Shown here: piece by piece, positions 41,483-50,183 of the stretch
Layout: each line of letters opens with the position of its first letter
Position numbering within the stretch: position 1 is the stretch's first letter
NCBI GenBank assembly: GCA_964574875.1
Contig: CAZNOX010000010.1
Coordinates: 1-58,018 of the forward strand
From: DSCS01 sp035391585
GTDB lineage: Bacteria > Macinerneyibacteriota > Macinerneyibacteria > Macinerneyibacteriales > DSCS01
DNA: 58,018 bases
Direction: 5' to 3'
Translations under genes and position numbers: made by a program
Notes under the pieces: generated by a model
Told to the model about the DNA's origin: nothing
Database searches by the model: none
Seen by the model: only the letters and a program-made list of their open reading frames with translations

Positions 41483-44400
41483 TTAATATTTGAATTTGAG
41501 TTTGAAATCGATATTATAAGTAAAATCCCCCTCCTCTTCAGCGGCTCCTGTCTGAAGAGAAAGATTCTTATTGAAATAGTAGATGAAATCAAACCGCCGT
41601 GAATCGCCTCTGAGGATCTCGTCCTGGTAACTCAGATAAAGGTTGCTCCTGATATACTTTCCCACCTGGAGGTCGAGATACGGGTCATCGGCTGTAAGAA
41701 TATTCCCCCTGACGGAAAAGGAGTCCACCCATTGGCTTTCACGTAACGGGGAAAAGAGCTTGTTCTGGATATAATCGGTGGCCAGCTCCCCGATCTTCTG
41801 AGCGACAGCATCCTCACCGGCCATATCATAAGCGGGACGGTTAAACGTCAGGAGGGAGATGATATCCTCCCGGGTGAGAGTGGGGTCGTCGGCCGTGAGA
41901 AGGACCACCGGGTTGAGAATATCGCCGGTGACATCCAGTTCGATCCCTATCCGCTCCTTATAGATGACCGATGTCTCAGCTGTGACATCGATGGCGGGAA
42001 GGACTTCGGGGGAATTGGAAAAGGTCAGGACCCCTTCACGGACCTGGAACGGGACATTGAGAAACCGGACCGTCCCTTTTAATGTCTGTATGGATCCGGA
42101 AAAAAAGACCCGGTCGGTCTTTCTTTCTCTCTTGTAGTAAAAATCGGTGGAGAGTTCAATGTTGGCCAGGCTGTTCTTGAGCCAGACGTTGTTGTCAGCG
42201 AGGATATGGACGTTCATGTCCATGCCCTTGATCTCAAGAAAATCTTTGGCGGCAAACATCTCCCCGAATTCACCGGCGACAAGCCCGTTTTCTACGCGGA
42301 CCTCCCCTGACATGGCTGTGTGGCCCTCGACTGTCTTCAAGGTGATCTCACCGCTTCCCATCCCGCTGAAATACCAGAGATGGTTGATCACAGCATCTTC
42401 AAAAGAGATCTTGAAATCAAAACTCAGATCATAGATAAAATCTTTGATCTTCCCGGAGAAAAAGAACTTGCCCCCTTCTCCCACGTCTCCCCTGAACATG
42501 TTGATGGTGATCCTGTTGTTGCGGATAAGGGCATCTCCCCTGAGGTTGTGGATGAAGACATCCCCCAGGCCGAAGATGATCAGCTGCGTATCCTCGAGAA
42601 AGACATTGGCGTCCAGGTGAAACCGGCCGTCGTAAAGGAGATGGACCGGCCCCGAAAAGTAGCCTGAAGTCACCGAAGCATCCGGGGTCGCCAGATTCAC
42701 CAGGTAGGCCGAATGGACCTTCTTCAGGTCTCCGTTCAGTTCAAAAGAGCGCAGGGCAAAAGGGTTCCCCTCCCGTCCCAGAAGCGCGGATCCCCGGAGC
42801 TCATTGGTCTCTCCGGAGACATCAAAGCGGAGCTGGGTGATGTTGATCTTCTCCTGATCCATATGCCAGACAAGAGAGATGTTCTCATACGACATGGTCT
42901 CGAAATCAGACAACTGGAGCTCAAGAGACGAGGACTTCACTCTGATCTCCGGCTTTTGCCTGTCCCTTTTCACGGTCTCCAGGGAGACCGTGCCTCTGAT
43001 ATCCGGAACAATCCGAAAAAGATCATTGAGCTCTTTCAAGTCAAGAGACCCGGTGACATCGAGAGAGGCGTTTTCCCATGATCCGTCGAACAGGAGGGAT
43101 ATTTCTGTCCTGGAATTCCCGTGCTCCAGATAAAACCCGTCGAGATCCACCATCTTGCCGTGAAGCGTCATCTTGCCCACCCCAAAGAGAAGGGATTGAT
43201 CTCCGATCTCGGCCCTGTTGTCCATGTCCGTCACATGCCACGCGCCCTGGTCGCGCACAGCTGAAACATCCAGTGTGGCCCAGGACGCCTCATTGATCAT
43301 CAGGCGGGAGTTTTTGATCCTGAACAGGGATCCGTCGTTTTCCAGGGAAAGGTCCATCTTTCCGGAAGGAGAAAGCATCCTGTCCTTCAAAGAGAGGCCG
43401 CTGTAAAACAGATTGGCGGTCATCTTCTCTCCTGCGGCAAGAAAGATGTTGATACTTTCCACATGGAGAGCTTCACTGTAGGAAAAGTCCCCCACCGAGG
43501 CATATCCCATGACGGATAAGCCCTTCTCATCTTTGTTCACCACGCCCTTGAAATCCACAGTCCCTTCCATTTGTGAGCGCGGGAAAAGCCTGTCCAGGGT
43601 TATGGTGTCGATCTCCATATCAAAATTGTAATACCGTCTGTAATAATCACCCTGGAGGGAGACCCTGCCCTCACCGATATCGGCTTGTGCTTTTTCCACA
43701 CGGAAGAGATCTCCCTTTTTGATAAAATTGATCTCTCCCCTGGAGACATCCTCATCCTCGATGGTCCCCGAGAGGTCTTTCAGTGTCACCGTCCCGTTGA
43801 AATCCTGGATGATTCCGCTTTCTCCCTGAAGATGGATGGTCCCGTTCAGCTTGGTCTTCAGAGGAAAATTCTCAATGATCTCGTGAAAATCGATCTTCTG
43901 AAAAGAGAAATCCCCTTCGATCCCTGTTTTCGGCCTGAGATTGATGGACAGGTTCCCCGTAAGTGTCCCCTCTCCGGTGGTGGCGAAAATACGGGTAAAG
44001 GAAAGACGTTGGGGGGAAAAGTGTACGCCGTATTGTCCGTTCTGGATGACAAATTCACGGTAATGGACATTGTCGAAAGAGATGTTTCCCGTGAGGACGG
44101 GTTCACGGAATGTCCCCTGAAGGGTCCCCTTTATGCCTGCATATCCCGATAATCCCTGGGTGAGGTGATCCAGGGGGAGGCGGTCGAGAGAAAGTTGTGC
44201 AGACAGGTCTCCTGATTTCAGCCTTCCCTCAAAGAGAAAGTCGCCCCCGTTAAGAGTCCCTACGAGTGAAAGTGTCTGTGACGAGGTCCGCCTGTTGTCC
44301 GTATAGTCTCCTTCACGGATGGAAAAACGGCTTTTCATCAGGGAACTTTCCCCGCTGAGAGACCGAAGGTTCACAGACCTGTTCTCATCGAGAGAGATCC

Positions 44401-44863
44401 CCATGGCCGCTTCTGTGATCTTGACGTACTCCTCATCTCTGATGAGATAGATGTTCTCCAGACGGAAAGAATAGATATCCAGCGCCAGTCTCTGTTGTCC
44501 CCCGTCACGGGGCCTCACGAGAGTCCTGAGATCTTCGGAATCGATGATGGCATCGCTGATCTTCAGGTTGAGGAGAGAAACAGAGTCCTTTTTAAAAAAC
44601 GTCAGGGGGGAGATCATCAGGTCGATCTCTTTGATAAATGAATTGTGTCCGAAGACCACACCGCGCACTTTAAACCGGAGCGGGAAGACATAGGTGAACT
44701 CCATGGCTTCCGTATCCACCTGGTATTGTTCCATGACCGGGCCAAGGGTATGTTTCAGAAGATAATCATCCACCTGGGCATAGGATGCGAAAAGGTAGAG
44801 AAAGAGAATGATGAAGGCAGCGATCCCCAGGTCTTTGACCAGGGAAAAGAGAAAATGCTTCAT
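41483..44863 (-). CDS. tamB: translocation and assembly module protein TamB
   Basis: 1126-aa AsmA-like/TamB protein expected to bridge the two membranes, working with a BamA-family barrel in outer-membrane protein or lipid transport. An N-terminal inner-membrane anchor (about 8-28) is followed by a very long run of beta strands with no enzyme motif. The DUF490/TamB domain is at the C-terminus (from about 800), with GLVAGEFGEMFAAKDFLEIKG, SGSIQTLKGTVRFLNVPF and TREDIISLLTFNRP. The terminal strand ends in a hydrophobic/aromatic pair as in barrel-interacting proteins. ATG at 44863 comes one base after the tamA stop. Length is within the family's range. Confidence 0.92.
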   Translation of the reverse strand: MKHFLFSLVKDLGIAAFIILFLYLFASYAQVDDYLLKHTLGPVMEQYQVDTEAMEFTYVFPLRFKVRGVVFGHNSFIKEIDLMISPLTFFKKDSVSLLNLKISDAIIDSEDLRTLVRPRDGGQQRLALDIYSFRLENIYLIRDEEYVKITEAAMGISLDENRSVNLRSLSGESSLMKSRFSIREGDYTDNRRTSSQTLSLVGTLNGGDFLFEGRLKSGDLSAQLSLDRLPLDHLTQGLSGYAGIKGTLQGTFREPVLTGNISFDNVHYREFVIQNGQYGVHFSPQRLSFTRIFATTGEGTLTGNLSINLRPKTGIEGDFSFQKIDFHEIIENFPLKTKLNGTIHLQGESGIIQDFNGTVTLKDLSGTIEDEDVSRGEINFIKKGDLFRVEKAQADIGEGRVSLQGDYYRRYYNFDMEIDTITLDRLFPRSQMEGTVDFKGVVNKDEKGLSVMGYASVGDFSYSEALHVESINIFLAAGEKMTANLFYSGLSLKDRMLSPSGKMDLSLENDGSLFRIKNSRLMINEASWATLDVSAVRDQGAWHVTDMDNRAEIGDQSLLFGVGKMTLHGKMVDLDGFYLEHGNSRTEISLLFDGSWENASLDVTGSLDLKELNDLFRIVPDIRGTVSLETVKRDRQKPEIRVKSSSLELQLSDFETMSYENISLVWHMDQEKINITQLRFDVSGETNELRGSALLGREGNPFALRSFELNGDLKKVHSAYLVNLATPDASVTSGYFSGPVHLLYDGRFHLDANVFLEDTQLIIFGLGDVFIHNLRGDALIRNNRITINMFRGDVGEGGKFFFSGKIKDFIYDLSFDFKISFEDAVINHLWYFSGMGSGEITLKTVEGHTAMSGEVRVENGLVAGEFGEMFAAKDFLEIKGMDMNVHILADNNVWLKNSLANIELSTDFYYKRERKTDRVFFSGSIQTLKGTVRFLNVPFQVREGVLTFSNSPEVLPAIDVTAETSVIYKERIGIELDVTGDILNPVVLLTADDPTLTREDIISLLTFNRPAYDMAGEDAVAQKIGELATDYIQNKLFSPLRESQWVDSFSVRGNILTADDPYLDLQVGKYIRSNLYLSYQDEILRGDSRRFDFIYYFNKNLSLQTGAAEEEGDFTYNIDFKLKFKY

Positions 44864-44864
44864 A

Positions 44865-46613
44865 TCAGAAGACCTGCCCCAGGACGAAATGCCAGACCCC
44901 CTCATCGGAAAAGTCTCTCATCCCGTAATTGACCCTGATCACGATAAAAGGCAGGACATAACGCACACCGCCTCCGAAGGAGTCGACCCCTTCCGACCAC
45001 TTCAGGGCATTGTTCTGCTCCGTCCCTGCAGCAGCATCCCAGAAGACCTCTCCCCAGAAGGAGCGGTAAAGAAGAAAACGGTATTCGATATTCCCCAGGG
45101 CTGTTTTGTAAAAAGCATCGCCGAAGCCCTTATAGGCATATCCCCTCAGATCATAGGCTCCTCCCAGGGCGAACAGCTCATCATAAGGGGCCCTGAGGTC
45201 TCCGCTCATGGGAGTCAGCGTCCTGAAGGCTCCGTGAAAAACAAGGATATGGCTGTTGTTGTGAAGATCCAGATAGAGGGCCCCCTCGGTCTGAGTCTTG
45301 ATATAACTGAAATCCCCTTCGAGGAATCCCCCGGAAACGAAGTTCTTGCTGCTGATGAAATATCCGCTTTCCCGGGGATGGACTTTGTTTTTGAGATTGT
45401 CCTGATAATACTCCAGGATCAGCCCGTTGGTAATGAGCCACTCATCAGTGGGAAGGGCTGTCTCATCACTGTAGATATCCGAGTAGTAATCCAGCCTCTT
45501 CTCATATCCCGTGACCAGGTCCCGGTTTTCCCCCAGCTCTTTATGCCCCAGGATCTTGAAGGAGAGCTGCGTCTTTCTCCCTTTGTCCTGGTTTTCATTC
45601 AAAATGGAATTGATGAAGGCGATATCCACCTTTTTTCCGAAAACCCATCCCACGGAATAGTTGAAGTCAACGGCGATCTGATGATTCATCGTCTCAAAAT
45701 CGACTTCATTGCGGTTCACGATACTGAATTTGTGGAGTTTTCCGAAGACATTGTTGTTGCCCCATTCCAGCCCGAACCGTCCCACCGCCGGGGAGGTGTA
45801 CCCCAGGTCGATCCCGATCCATTTTGATTTCCCTTCATTGACATCCACAAGGACCGTGACTGTCTGTTCAGCATCAATGAGTCTGACATTGATATCCTCA
45901 AAGACTCCCAGGGCATAGATTCGTTCCTGATATTTCCGGACGGCATCGATGTTAAAAAGGTCTCCCGACGAAAAGGGCGCTTCCCGCAGGACATAACCCA
46001 CAGGAATCGTCTTCAGTCCGGTGCAGTAGATCTCGCCGAAATAAAAACGCTCCCCTTTATCGATATGGACATCAAGCCCCACATGATGAGGCCCTTCTTC
46101 ACTCTTCCGGATATCGATCAGTGGTTTGTAATATCCCCGCTTCTGGAGCTCTTCTGTGAGGAGCAGGATCAGAGTCTCTTCCACACCCCGGGCCCAGCGC
46201 TTGTTGAGGAATTTTTTCCTGATCTTGTTGAAAGAGGCTGATTCCGGGAAGGCGTCTATCCGCGTGATGATCTCAGGAGTCCCCTCTTCCACCTGGATAT
46301 TCACGACGACTCCCGATGGCGTTTTCTCATATTCAGCGGTGATCAGCGCCTCGGGAAAACCGTTTTCTCTGTAAAACCGTTTCAGCCCATCCACATCGTT
46401 ATAAAAAATGTAGGGGTAGAAGGGCGTGTTGAGAGTCATTTTTAACTGCTCCCTCAATACGTCCGTTTTCAGGGCTTTGTTCCCGGTGATCAGAATCGTC
46501 TGAAGAGTCCCCTCTTCTCCCCAGAGAAGCGGGGAGAAGAGGATCAGGAAGAGAATAAGAAAAGGGAGGGATAACCGTGTCAGACGGTTAAGGTCTTCCC
46601 CGCCTTTATACAT
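44865..46613 (-). CDS. tamA: BamA/TamA-family outer-membrane protein
   Basis: About 582-aa Omp85-family protein. A signal peptide (hydrophobic PFLILFLILFSPLLWG) is followed by about three POTRA domains (about 35-270), the second carrying GYYKPLIDIRKSEEG and the third GVFEDINVRLID. A C-terminal 16-stranded barrel (about 275-582) has the GGAYDLRGY segment matching the conserved RGF/Y motif of the lid loop, and a terminal Phe. Size and pairing with tamB point to TamA rather than the longer BamA. The start is uncertain: ATG at 46613 lies inside rpmB without a ribosome-binding site, while CTG at 46583 overlaps the rpmB stop and would begin just before the signal peptide. Confidence 0.88.
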   Translation of the reverse strand: MYKGGEDLNRLTRLSLPFLILFLILFSPLLWGEEGTLQTILITGNKALKTDVLREQLKMTLNTPFYPYIFYNDVDGLKRFYRENGFPEALITAEYEKTPSGVVVNIQVEEGTPEIITRIDAFPESASFNKIRKKFLNKRWARGVEETLILLLTEELQKRGYYKPLIDIRKSEEGPHHVGLDVHIDKGERFYFGEIYCTGLKTIPVGYVLREAPFSSGDLFNIDAVRKYQERIYALGVFEDINVRLIDAEQTVTVLVDVNEGKSKWIGIDLGYTSPAVGRFGLEWGNNNVFGKLHKFSIVNRNEVDFETMNHQIAVDFNYSVGWVFGKKVDIAFINSILNENQDKGRKTQLSFKILGHKELGENRDLVTGYEKRLDYYSDIYSDETALPTDEWLITNGLILEYYQDNLKNKVHPRESGYFISSKNFVSGGFLEGDFSYIKTQTEGALYLDLHNNSHILVFHGAFRTLTPMSGDLRAPYDELFALGGAYDLRGYAYKGFGDAFYKTALGNIEYRFLLYRSFWGEVFWDAAAGTEQNNALKWSEGVDSFGGGVRYVLPFIVIRVNYGMRDFSDEGVWHFVLGQVF

Positions 46614-46768
46614 TTGGTACAAGCGTATACTTTCTTTGATTGTCCGGACTCCTCGATGGTGACTCTTTGAAGGTTAGGGTCAAAGGTCCTGCGTGTCTTG
46701 TTATTGGAATGGCTGACAGTGTTGCCTGTCATGGCTTTTTTCCCACAAAAATGGCATACTCTGGACAT
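46580..46768 (-). CDS. rpmB: 50S ribosomal protein L28
   Basis: 62-aa ribosomal protein of the zinc-binding form: CHFCGKK at the N-terminus pairs with CTKC near residue 52. SHSNNKTRRTFDPNLQ is the family signature. ATG at 46768 has GGAG ten bases upstream; an ATG three codons earlier touches that site and is unlikely. It has its own promoter and precedes tamA, with overlapping or abutting frames. Confidence 0.96.
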   Translation of the reverse strand: MSRVCHFCGKKAMTGNTVSHSNNKTRRTFDPNLQRVTIEESGQSKKVYACTKCIKAGKTLTV

Positions 46769-46797
46769 AAATATCATCTCCTTCTCAATGCGGGCTT

Positions 46798-46825
46798 ATG
46801 ATACCAGTTAAAAGAGTTTTTGCAA
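46798..46825 (-). promoter_or_regulatory. promoter of rpmB-tamA-tamB
   Basis: Minus strand TTGCAA (46825-46820) and TATCAT (46803-46798) with a 16-base spacer. The -35 lies inside the end of the mazG-like gene. Confidence 0.6.
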
Positions 46826-47227
46826 GTCTTTTTTCGCAGGCTCATTGATTTTCGCCTCTTCCCACCAGCGGGACATCTCTTCAAGCGTAAGGCTGGAAAA
46901 GGGAATCCCCTCGTCTTCGGCCCGCCTGAAAATCGCGTGAAGACGGGCGGAAAACTTCTCATTTGTCAGGGAGAGGCAGACGGCAGGATCCAGAGGAATG
47001 AAACGCGCGAGCTTGATCACGGAGAAAAGGAGGTCGCCGTACTCGACGCTGACTCCGGCGGGGTCTCCCTTTTCAAGCTCACAGCGAATCTCGTCCACCT
47101 CTTCGGCGATCTTATTCAGGACACCACTCACATGGGGCCAGTCAAATCCCTGTTCCCGAGCCTTGTGCTGTATGGACAAGGCCCTTGTCCATTCATCTTT
47201 CAGCGAAGAGTCCTTTTCCCCGTTCAC
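46808..47227 (-). CDS. mazG: MazG-like nucleotide pyrophosphohydrolase
   Basis: 139-aa single MazG domain that should hydrolyse nucleoside triphosphates to monophosphates, clearing abnormal nucleotides. The metal-binding pattern EExxE...ExGD is present as AEEVDEIRCELEKG and VEYGDLLFSVIKLAR. An acidic/aromatic C-terminus resembles the second domain of full MazG, which is twice as long. The start is GTG at 47227, overlapping the upstream stop (GTGA). The frame continues further upstream but only inside the hydrolase gene. Confidence 0.88.
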   Translation of the reverse strand: MNGEKDSSLKDEWTRALSIQHKAREQGFDWPHVSGVLNKIAEEVDEIRCELEKGDPAGVSVEYGDLLFSVIKLARFIPLDPAVCLSLTNEKFSARLHAIFRRAEDEGIPFSSLTLEEMSRWWEEAKINEPAKKDLQKLF

Positions 47228-47901
47228 AACTCTTTTTCTTCTCCCGGTTTCAAATAGAGTCCGTCCATCCCTCTGTCTTTGACTTTTTTGACAAATTCTT
47301 CCGGAGAGGCTTCGATGACTTCGAAGGTGTTGTAATGGACAGGCATGACAGTCTTCGGGCGGATCATCTCCGCGGCTTTCAAAGCATCGTCCACATCCAT
47401 GGTGAAATTCCCCCCGATGGGAAGGAAGGCATAATCGATGGAGGAGTCTTTCAATAACTTCATGTCGTATGTCAATGCGGTATCTCCGGCATAATAGAAG
47501 CGTTTCCCCTGGGTTTCCCATAAAAAACCGCATGGGTGGCCCATATAATGGATCTCATGCTTGGTGATGAGCCCGCTGCCGTGGATGGCATTGACGAGCT
47601 TCACCCACCCGAAGGGAAATTGAAACTTCCCGCCGATATGCATGGGGTGAGTCAGGACGTCCTGCCAGCTGCACCAGGCGGCCAGCTCATAGGGGGCGAT
47701 GATCGTCGCCCCGCTTCTTTTCGCGAAATCAATGGCATCTCCCAGATGGTCTCCGTGTCCGTGAGAGAGAAAGATATAATCCGGAGAAAAGTCATACTGC
47801 CGGTCCTTCACCCAGGGATTACCCGTGATAAAGGGGTCTATGAGAATTTTAACATCACCTTCAAAATACATGGCCGAATGGCCTACATACATCAGCTTCA
47901 T
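47224..47901 (-). CDS. UPF0173 metal-dependent hydrolase (metallo-beta-lactamase fold)
   Basis: 225-aa cytoplasmic hydrolase of the UlaG/UPF0173 group. Metal motif SHGHGDHLGDA near 47-57, additional ligands in NAIHGSG, GHPCGFL and YAGDTALTYDM, and the closing VMPVHYNTF. Substrate unknown. Ten bases after sppA and coupled to mazG. Confidence 0.9.
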   Translation of the reverse strand: MKLMYVGHSAMYFEGDVKILIDPFITGNPWVKDRQYDFSPDYIFLSHGHGDHLGDAIDFAKRSGATIIAPYELAAWCSWQDVLTHPMHIGGKFQFPFGWVKLVNAIHGSGLITKHEIHYMGHPCGFLWETQGKRFYYAGDTALTYDMKLLKDSSIDYAFLPIGGNFTMDVDDALKAAEMIRPKTVMPVHYNTFEVIEASPEEFVKKVKDRGMDGLYLKPGEEKEL

Positions 47902-47911
47902 CGTCCACCTC

Positions 47912-49633
47912 CTATAACGCCTCGTCCAGGTCCCAGTAGAGAAACTCCGTTTTGACAGGGTTTGTCCCCGTTAAAGAGCGAAGGAACGATTCCGCGGAGA
48001 TCGTCTCCCGGCTCATCCCCCATAACGAACCCTGACGTAGCCTCTCCCAGAAGGAGAGCGGTTCAGGGTAGATCACCACCTGGGCTCTGCCGACCTTCAA
48101 CTCCTCTTTCATGGCCTGAAGAGCGTCCTGCAGCCCGCCGATGTGGTCAGCCAGTCCCAGACGGACGAAATCCCGCCCGAGGTAGATCTTTCCCTGGGCG
48201 AGTTCTTCAACGCGGTCCATGTCCAACCCCCGGCCCTCGGCGACACGGCTTTTAAATTCCGTATACGTCTTTTTCATACTCTCTTTCAGCCTGAACGCTT
48301 CCTGGCCGGTCACCTCTTTAAAAGGGTTCCCGAAACCGGAAAAACGGCCTTTTGAGATCACCCGGTAATCAAGCCCGATCTTATCTTCCATAAGGCGTGT
48401 GAAGTTGGGAAGCATAGCCACCACACCGATGGATCCCACGATGGAACTCTCGTCGACAAAAATCTTTTTGGCCGGAGTGGAGATATAATACCCTCCTGAA
48501 GCCCCCATCCCGCCCACTGAGACATAGACGGGTTTTTTTTCTGCAGCTTTTTTCAGAGCGGCCCACATGATATCACTGGCCAGGGCATCTCCTCCGGGGC
48601 TGTCCACACGCACGACGATCCCTTTGATATCCTCCCTCTCTTCCGCCTTGCGGACCTCCTCCGAGAAACTCTTCTCGCCGAGGACCTGCATCCGTCCAAA
48701 GAGGGGATTGTAGGAGTTTTTGCTCTCTCCCATTGCTATGGTCCCCTGGGCATAGATCAGGGCGATTTTATCCCGGGCCATGGGGAGGGATTCCCGTGAT
48801 GCGTAATCGGTGAGAGAGACGCATTTCTCTCTGTCGATCCCCGTGGACTCATAAAATTCCGGTTCATAACCGATCTTATCCACAAGGCCGTATTCGAGTG
48901 CCTCTTCAGGAGAGATCAGAAAGTAATCTCCATTGAGGACTTTTTTTTCAAAAGAGTCCCTGTCGATCTTCCTGCTTTGGGCAAAGAGGTCGATAAACCT
49001 CTGAAACATCCCGTCGAAAACGGATTCCAGATTACTGCGCATCTCCGGAGACATGTCCTGCTGGGTATAGTTTTCCCCTGTCCCTTTATAAGCGCCCATA
49101 TGGATCACAGTGAACTGGATCCCCATCTTATCAAAAAGCCTTTTATAAAAGGGCATGCTGTAATAATACCCCTTGAGATCGATGAAGGACGAGGCGGACG
49201 GTTCCATCCAGATCTCGTCAGCCAGTCTTGATGCCAGAAATGAACTGCTGTTCAGATTATCATAATAGGCATAGATCTTTTTCCCGCTCTTTTTGATCTT
49301 CTCCAGGGCGCTGTTGAGTTCTTCAGTCTGCCATAAGGGAGCCCCTGTGTAGCGGATGACAAGAGAGGTGACACGGGAGTCTCCGGGAATCCTGTCCAGA
49401 GCATTCAGAAGAGGGTAGAAACCACCGGGGTTCTCCTCCCAGAGGCCGTGTTCCTGATAGGCCACAGGCCCGTTGAAATCCAGGACCACCGTCGTCCCGT
49501 CTGTGATCTTGACAGATTTCCCCGAGGAGAGATGTCCGATAAAAGAAGAAAAGATGATGATCCCGGCAAGCATCAACCCGATCACCACCAGCAGGGCGAT
49601 CAAACATCCTCTGTTTTTCTTTTTGTCGCTCAT
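47912..49633 (-). CDS. sppA: signal peptide peptidase SppA, long (67K) type
   Basis: 573-aa membrane protease that degrades cleaved signal peptides. One N-terminal membrane helix (about 10-33) is followed by two tandem ClpP-like domains. The general-base Lys is in HMGAYKGTGENYT (near residue 180) in the first domain, and the nucleophile Ser is in GGMGASGGYY (near residue 380) in the second, as in the E. coli enzyme. VDSPGGDALASD precedes the Ser. Complete. It follows a 65-aa protein by 14 bases. Confidence 0.95.
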   Translation of the reverse strand: MSDKKKNRGCLIALLVVIGLMLAGIIIFSSFIGHLSSGKSVKITDGTTVVLDFNGPVAYQEHGLWEENPGGFYPLLNALDRIPGDSRVTSLVIRYTGAPLWQTEELNSALEKIKKSGKKIYAYYDNLNSSSFLASRLADEIWMEPSASSFIDLKGYYYSMPFYKRLFDKMGIQFTVIHMGAYKGTGENYTQQDMSPEMRSNLESVFDGMFQRFIDLFAQSRKIDRDSFEKKVLNGDYFLISPEEALEYGLVDKIGYEPEFYESTGIDREKCVSLTDYASRESLPMARDKIALIYAQGTIAMGESKNSYNPLFGRMQVLGEKSFSEEVRKAEEREDIKGIVVRVDSPGGDALASDIMWAALKKAAEKKPVYVSVGGMGASGGYYISTPAKKIFVDESSIVGSIGVVAMLPNFTRLMEDKIGLDYRVISKGRFSGFGNPFKEVTGQEAFRLKESMKKTYTEFKSRVAEGRGLDMDRVEELAQGKIYLGRDFVRLGLADHIGGLQDALQAMKEELKVGRAQVVIYPEPLSFWERLRQGSLWGMSRETISAESFLRSLTGTNPVKTEFLYWDLDEAL

Positions 49634-49647
49634 AGAGACCTCTTTCT

Positions 49648-49845
49648 TTATTTTTTATTCTTTTCGGGAAAGAGAGCCTCTTCGAATTCTTTCTGCATCT
49701 CTTTCACTTCTTCATAATAAGCCTGGACCCTTCTTTTGACATTATCGATGTCTTCAAGCATGATCGACAAGTCTCTGGCCAGGTACTCCAGCCGGCTGTG
49801 GACCAGCATATCCCAATCATAATCGGACTTTTTTTTCTTCAGCAT
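49648..49845 (-). CDS. small coiled-coil protein, unknown function
   Basis: 65-aa highly charged protein (many Lys, Glu, Asp). No membrane segment or signal peptide. Residues about 15-58 look like one or two amphipathic helices suited to a coiled coil. GGGAGG precedes the ATG and a clear promoter stands just upstream, so it is likely real. I recognise no family. It leads the sppA-UPF0173-mazG operon. Confidence 0.7.
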   Translation of the reverse strand: MLKKKKSDYDWDMLVHSRLEYLARDLSIMLEDIDNVKRRVQAYYEEVKEMQKEFEEALFPEKNKK

Positions 49846-49874
49846 AAGAACCTCCCTGTCAATGTGTATCTACG

Positions 49875-49902
49875 ATTATAGAAAAAAGTGGTGATGAGTC
49901 AA
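49875..49902 (-). promoter_or_regulatory. promoter of the small protein-sppA operon
   Basis: Minus strand TTGACT (49902-49897) and perfect TATAAT (49880-49875) with a 16-base spacer, 29 bases before the ATG. Confidence 0.8.
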
Positions 49903-49927
49903 GGGTAAAGAGTCTGCGGAGAGAAGA

Positions 49928-49958
49928 GCCGGGAGCAAGTCAGACGCCGTCTCCCGGC
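49928..49958 (-). terminator. hairpin after DUF1858 gene, probable terminator
   Basis: Stem GCCGGGAG/CTCCCGGC (8 bp) with a 15-base loop, followed on the minus strand by pyrimidine-rich TCTTCTCTCC rather than a pure T-run. Confidence 0.6.
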
Positions 49959-49976
49959 CTGAAACGTGAAAAACGG

Positions 49977-50174
49977 TTATTCGACGATGGCGTTGAGCTT
50001 TTTCAGGACATCCTCGACATCCATGCCGTGGGCTCTGAGGCCCTGCTCCAATGTTTCAAACTGGGCGGCAAAACAGCCGATACATCCCAGCCCGAGCCGG
50101 CCCAATTCGGCTGCAGCCTGGGGATACTGGCTGATGATATCCTTTAATTGCATATCTTTTGTGATCTTTCCCAT
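49977..50174 (-). CDS. DUF1858 domain protein
   Basis: 65-aa single-domain protein (MGKITKDMQLKDIISQYP start) with the redox-type pair CIGC at residues 31-34, followed by AQFETLEQGLRAHGMDVEDVLKKLN. The family is common in anaerobes and often fused or linked to hybrid-cluster or other redox proteins. A disulfide or metal role is suspected but not proven. Nine bases after pepP. Confidence 0.9.
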   Translation of the reverse strand: MGKITKDMQLKDIISQYPQAAAELGRLGLGCIGCFAAQFETLEQGLRAHGMDVEDVLKKLNAIVE

Positions 50175-50183
50175 GTTTCCTCC

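Noticed and set aside
44808..45827. 339-residue open frame on the plus strand
   Set aside because: It lies fully antisense to tamA, whose domains and codon pattern are clear. It has no ribosome-binding site or recognisable motif.
46808..47533. Longer 241-residue version of the MazG-like protein
   Set aside because: The extra N-terminus is an out-of-frame reading of the UPF0173 hydrolase. The MazG domain begins at the GTG that overlaps the hydrolase stop.
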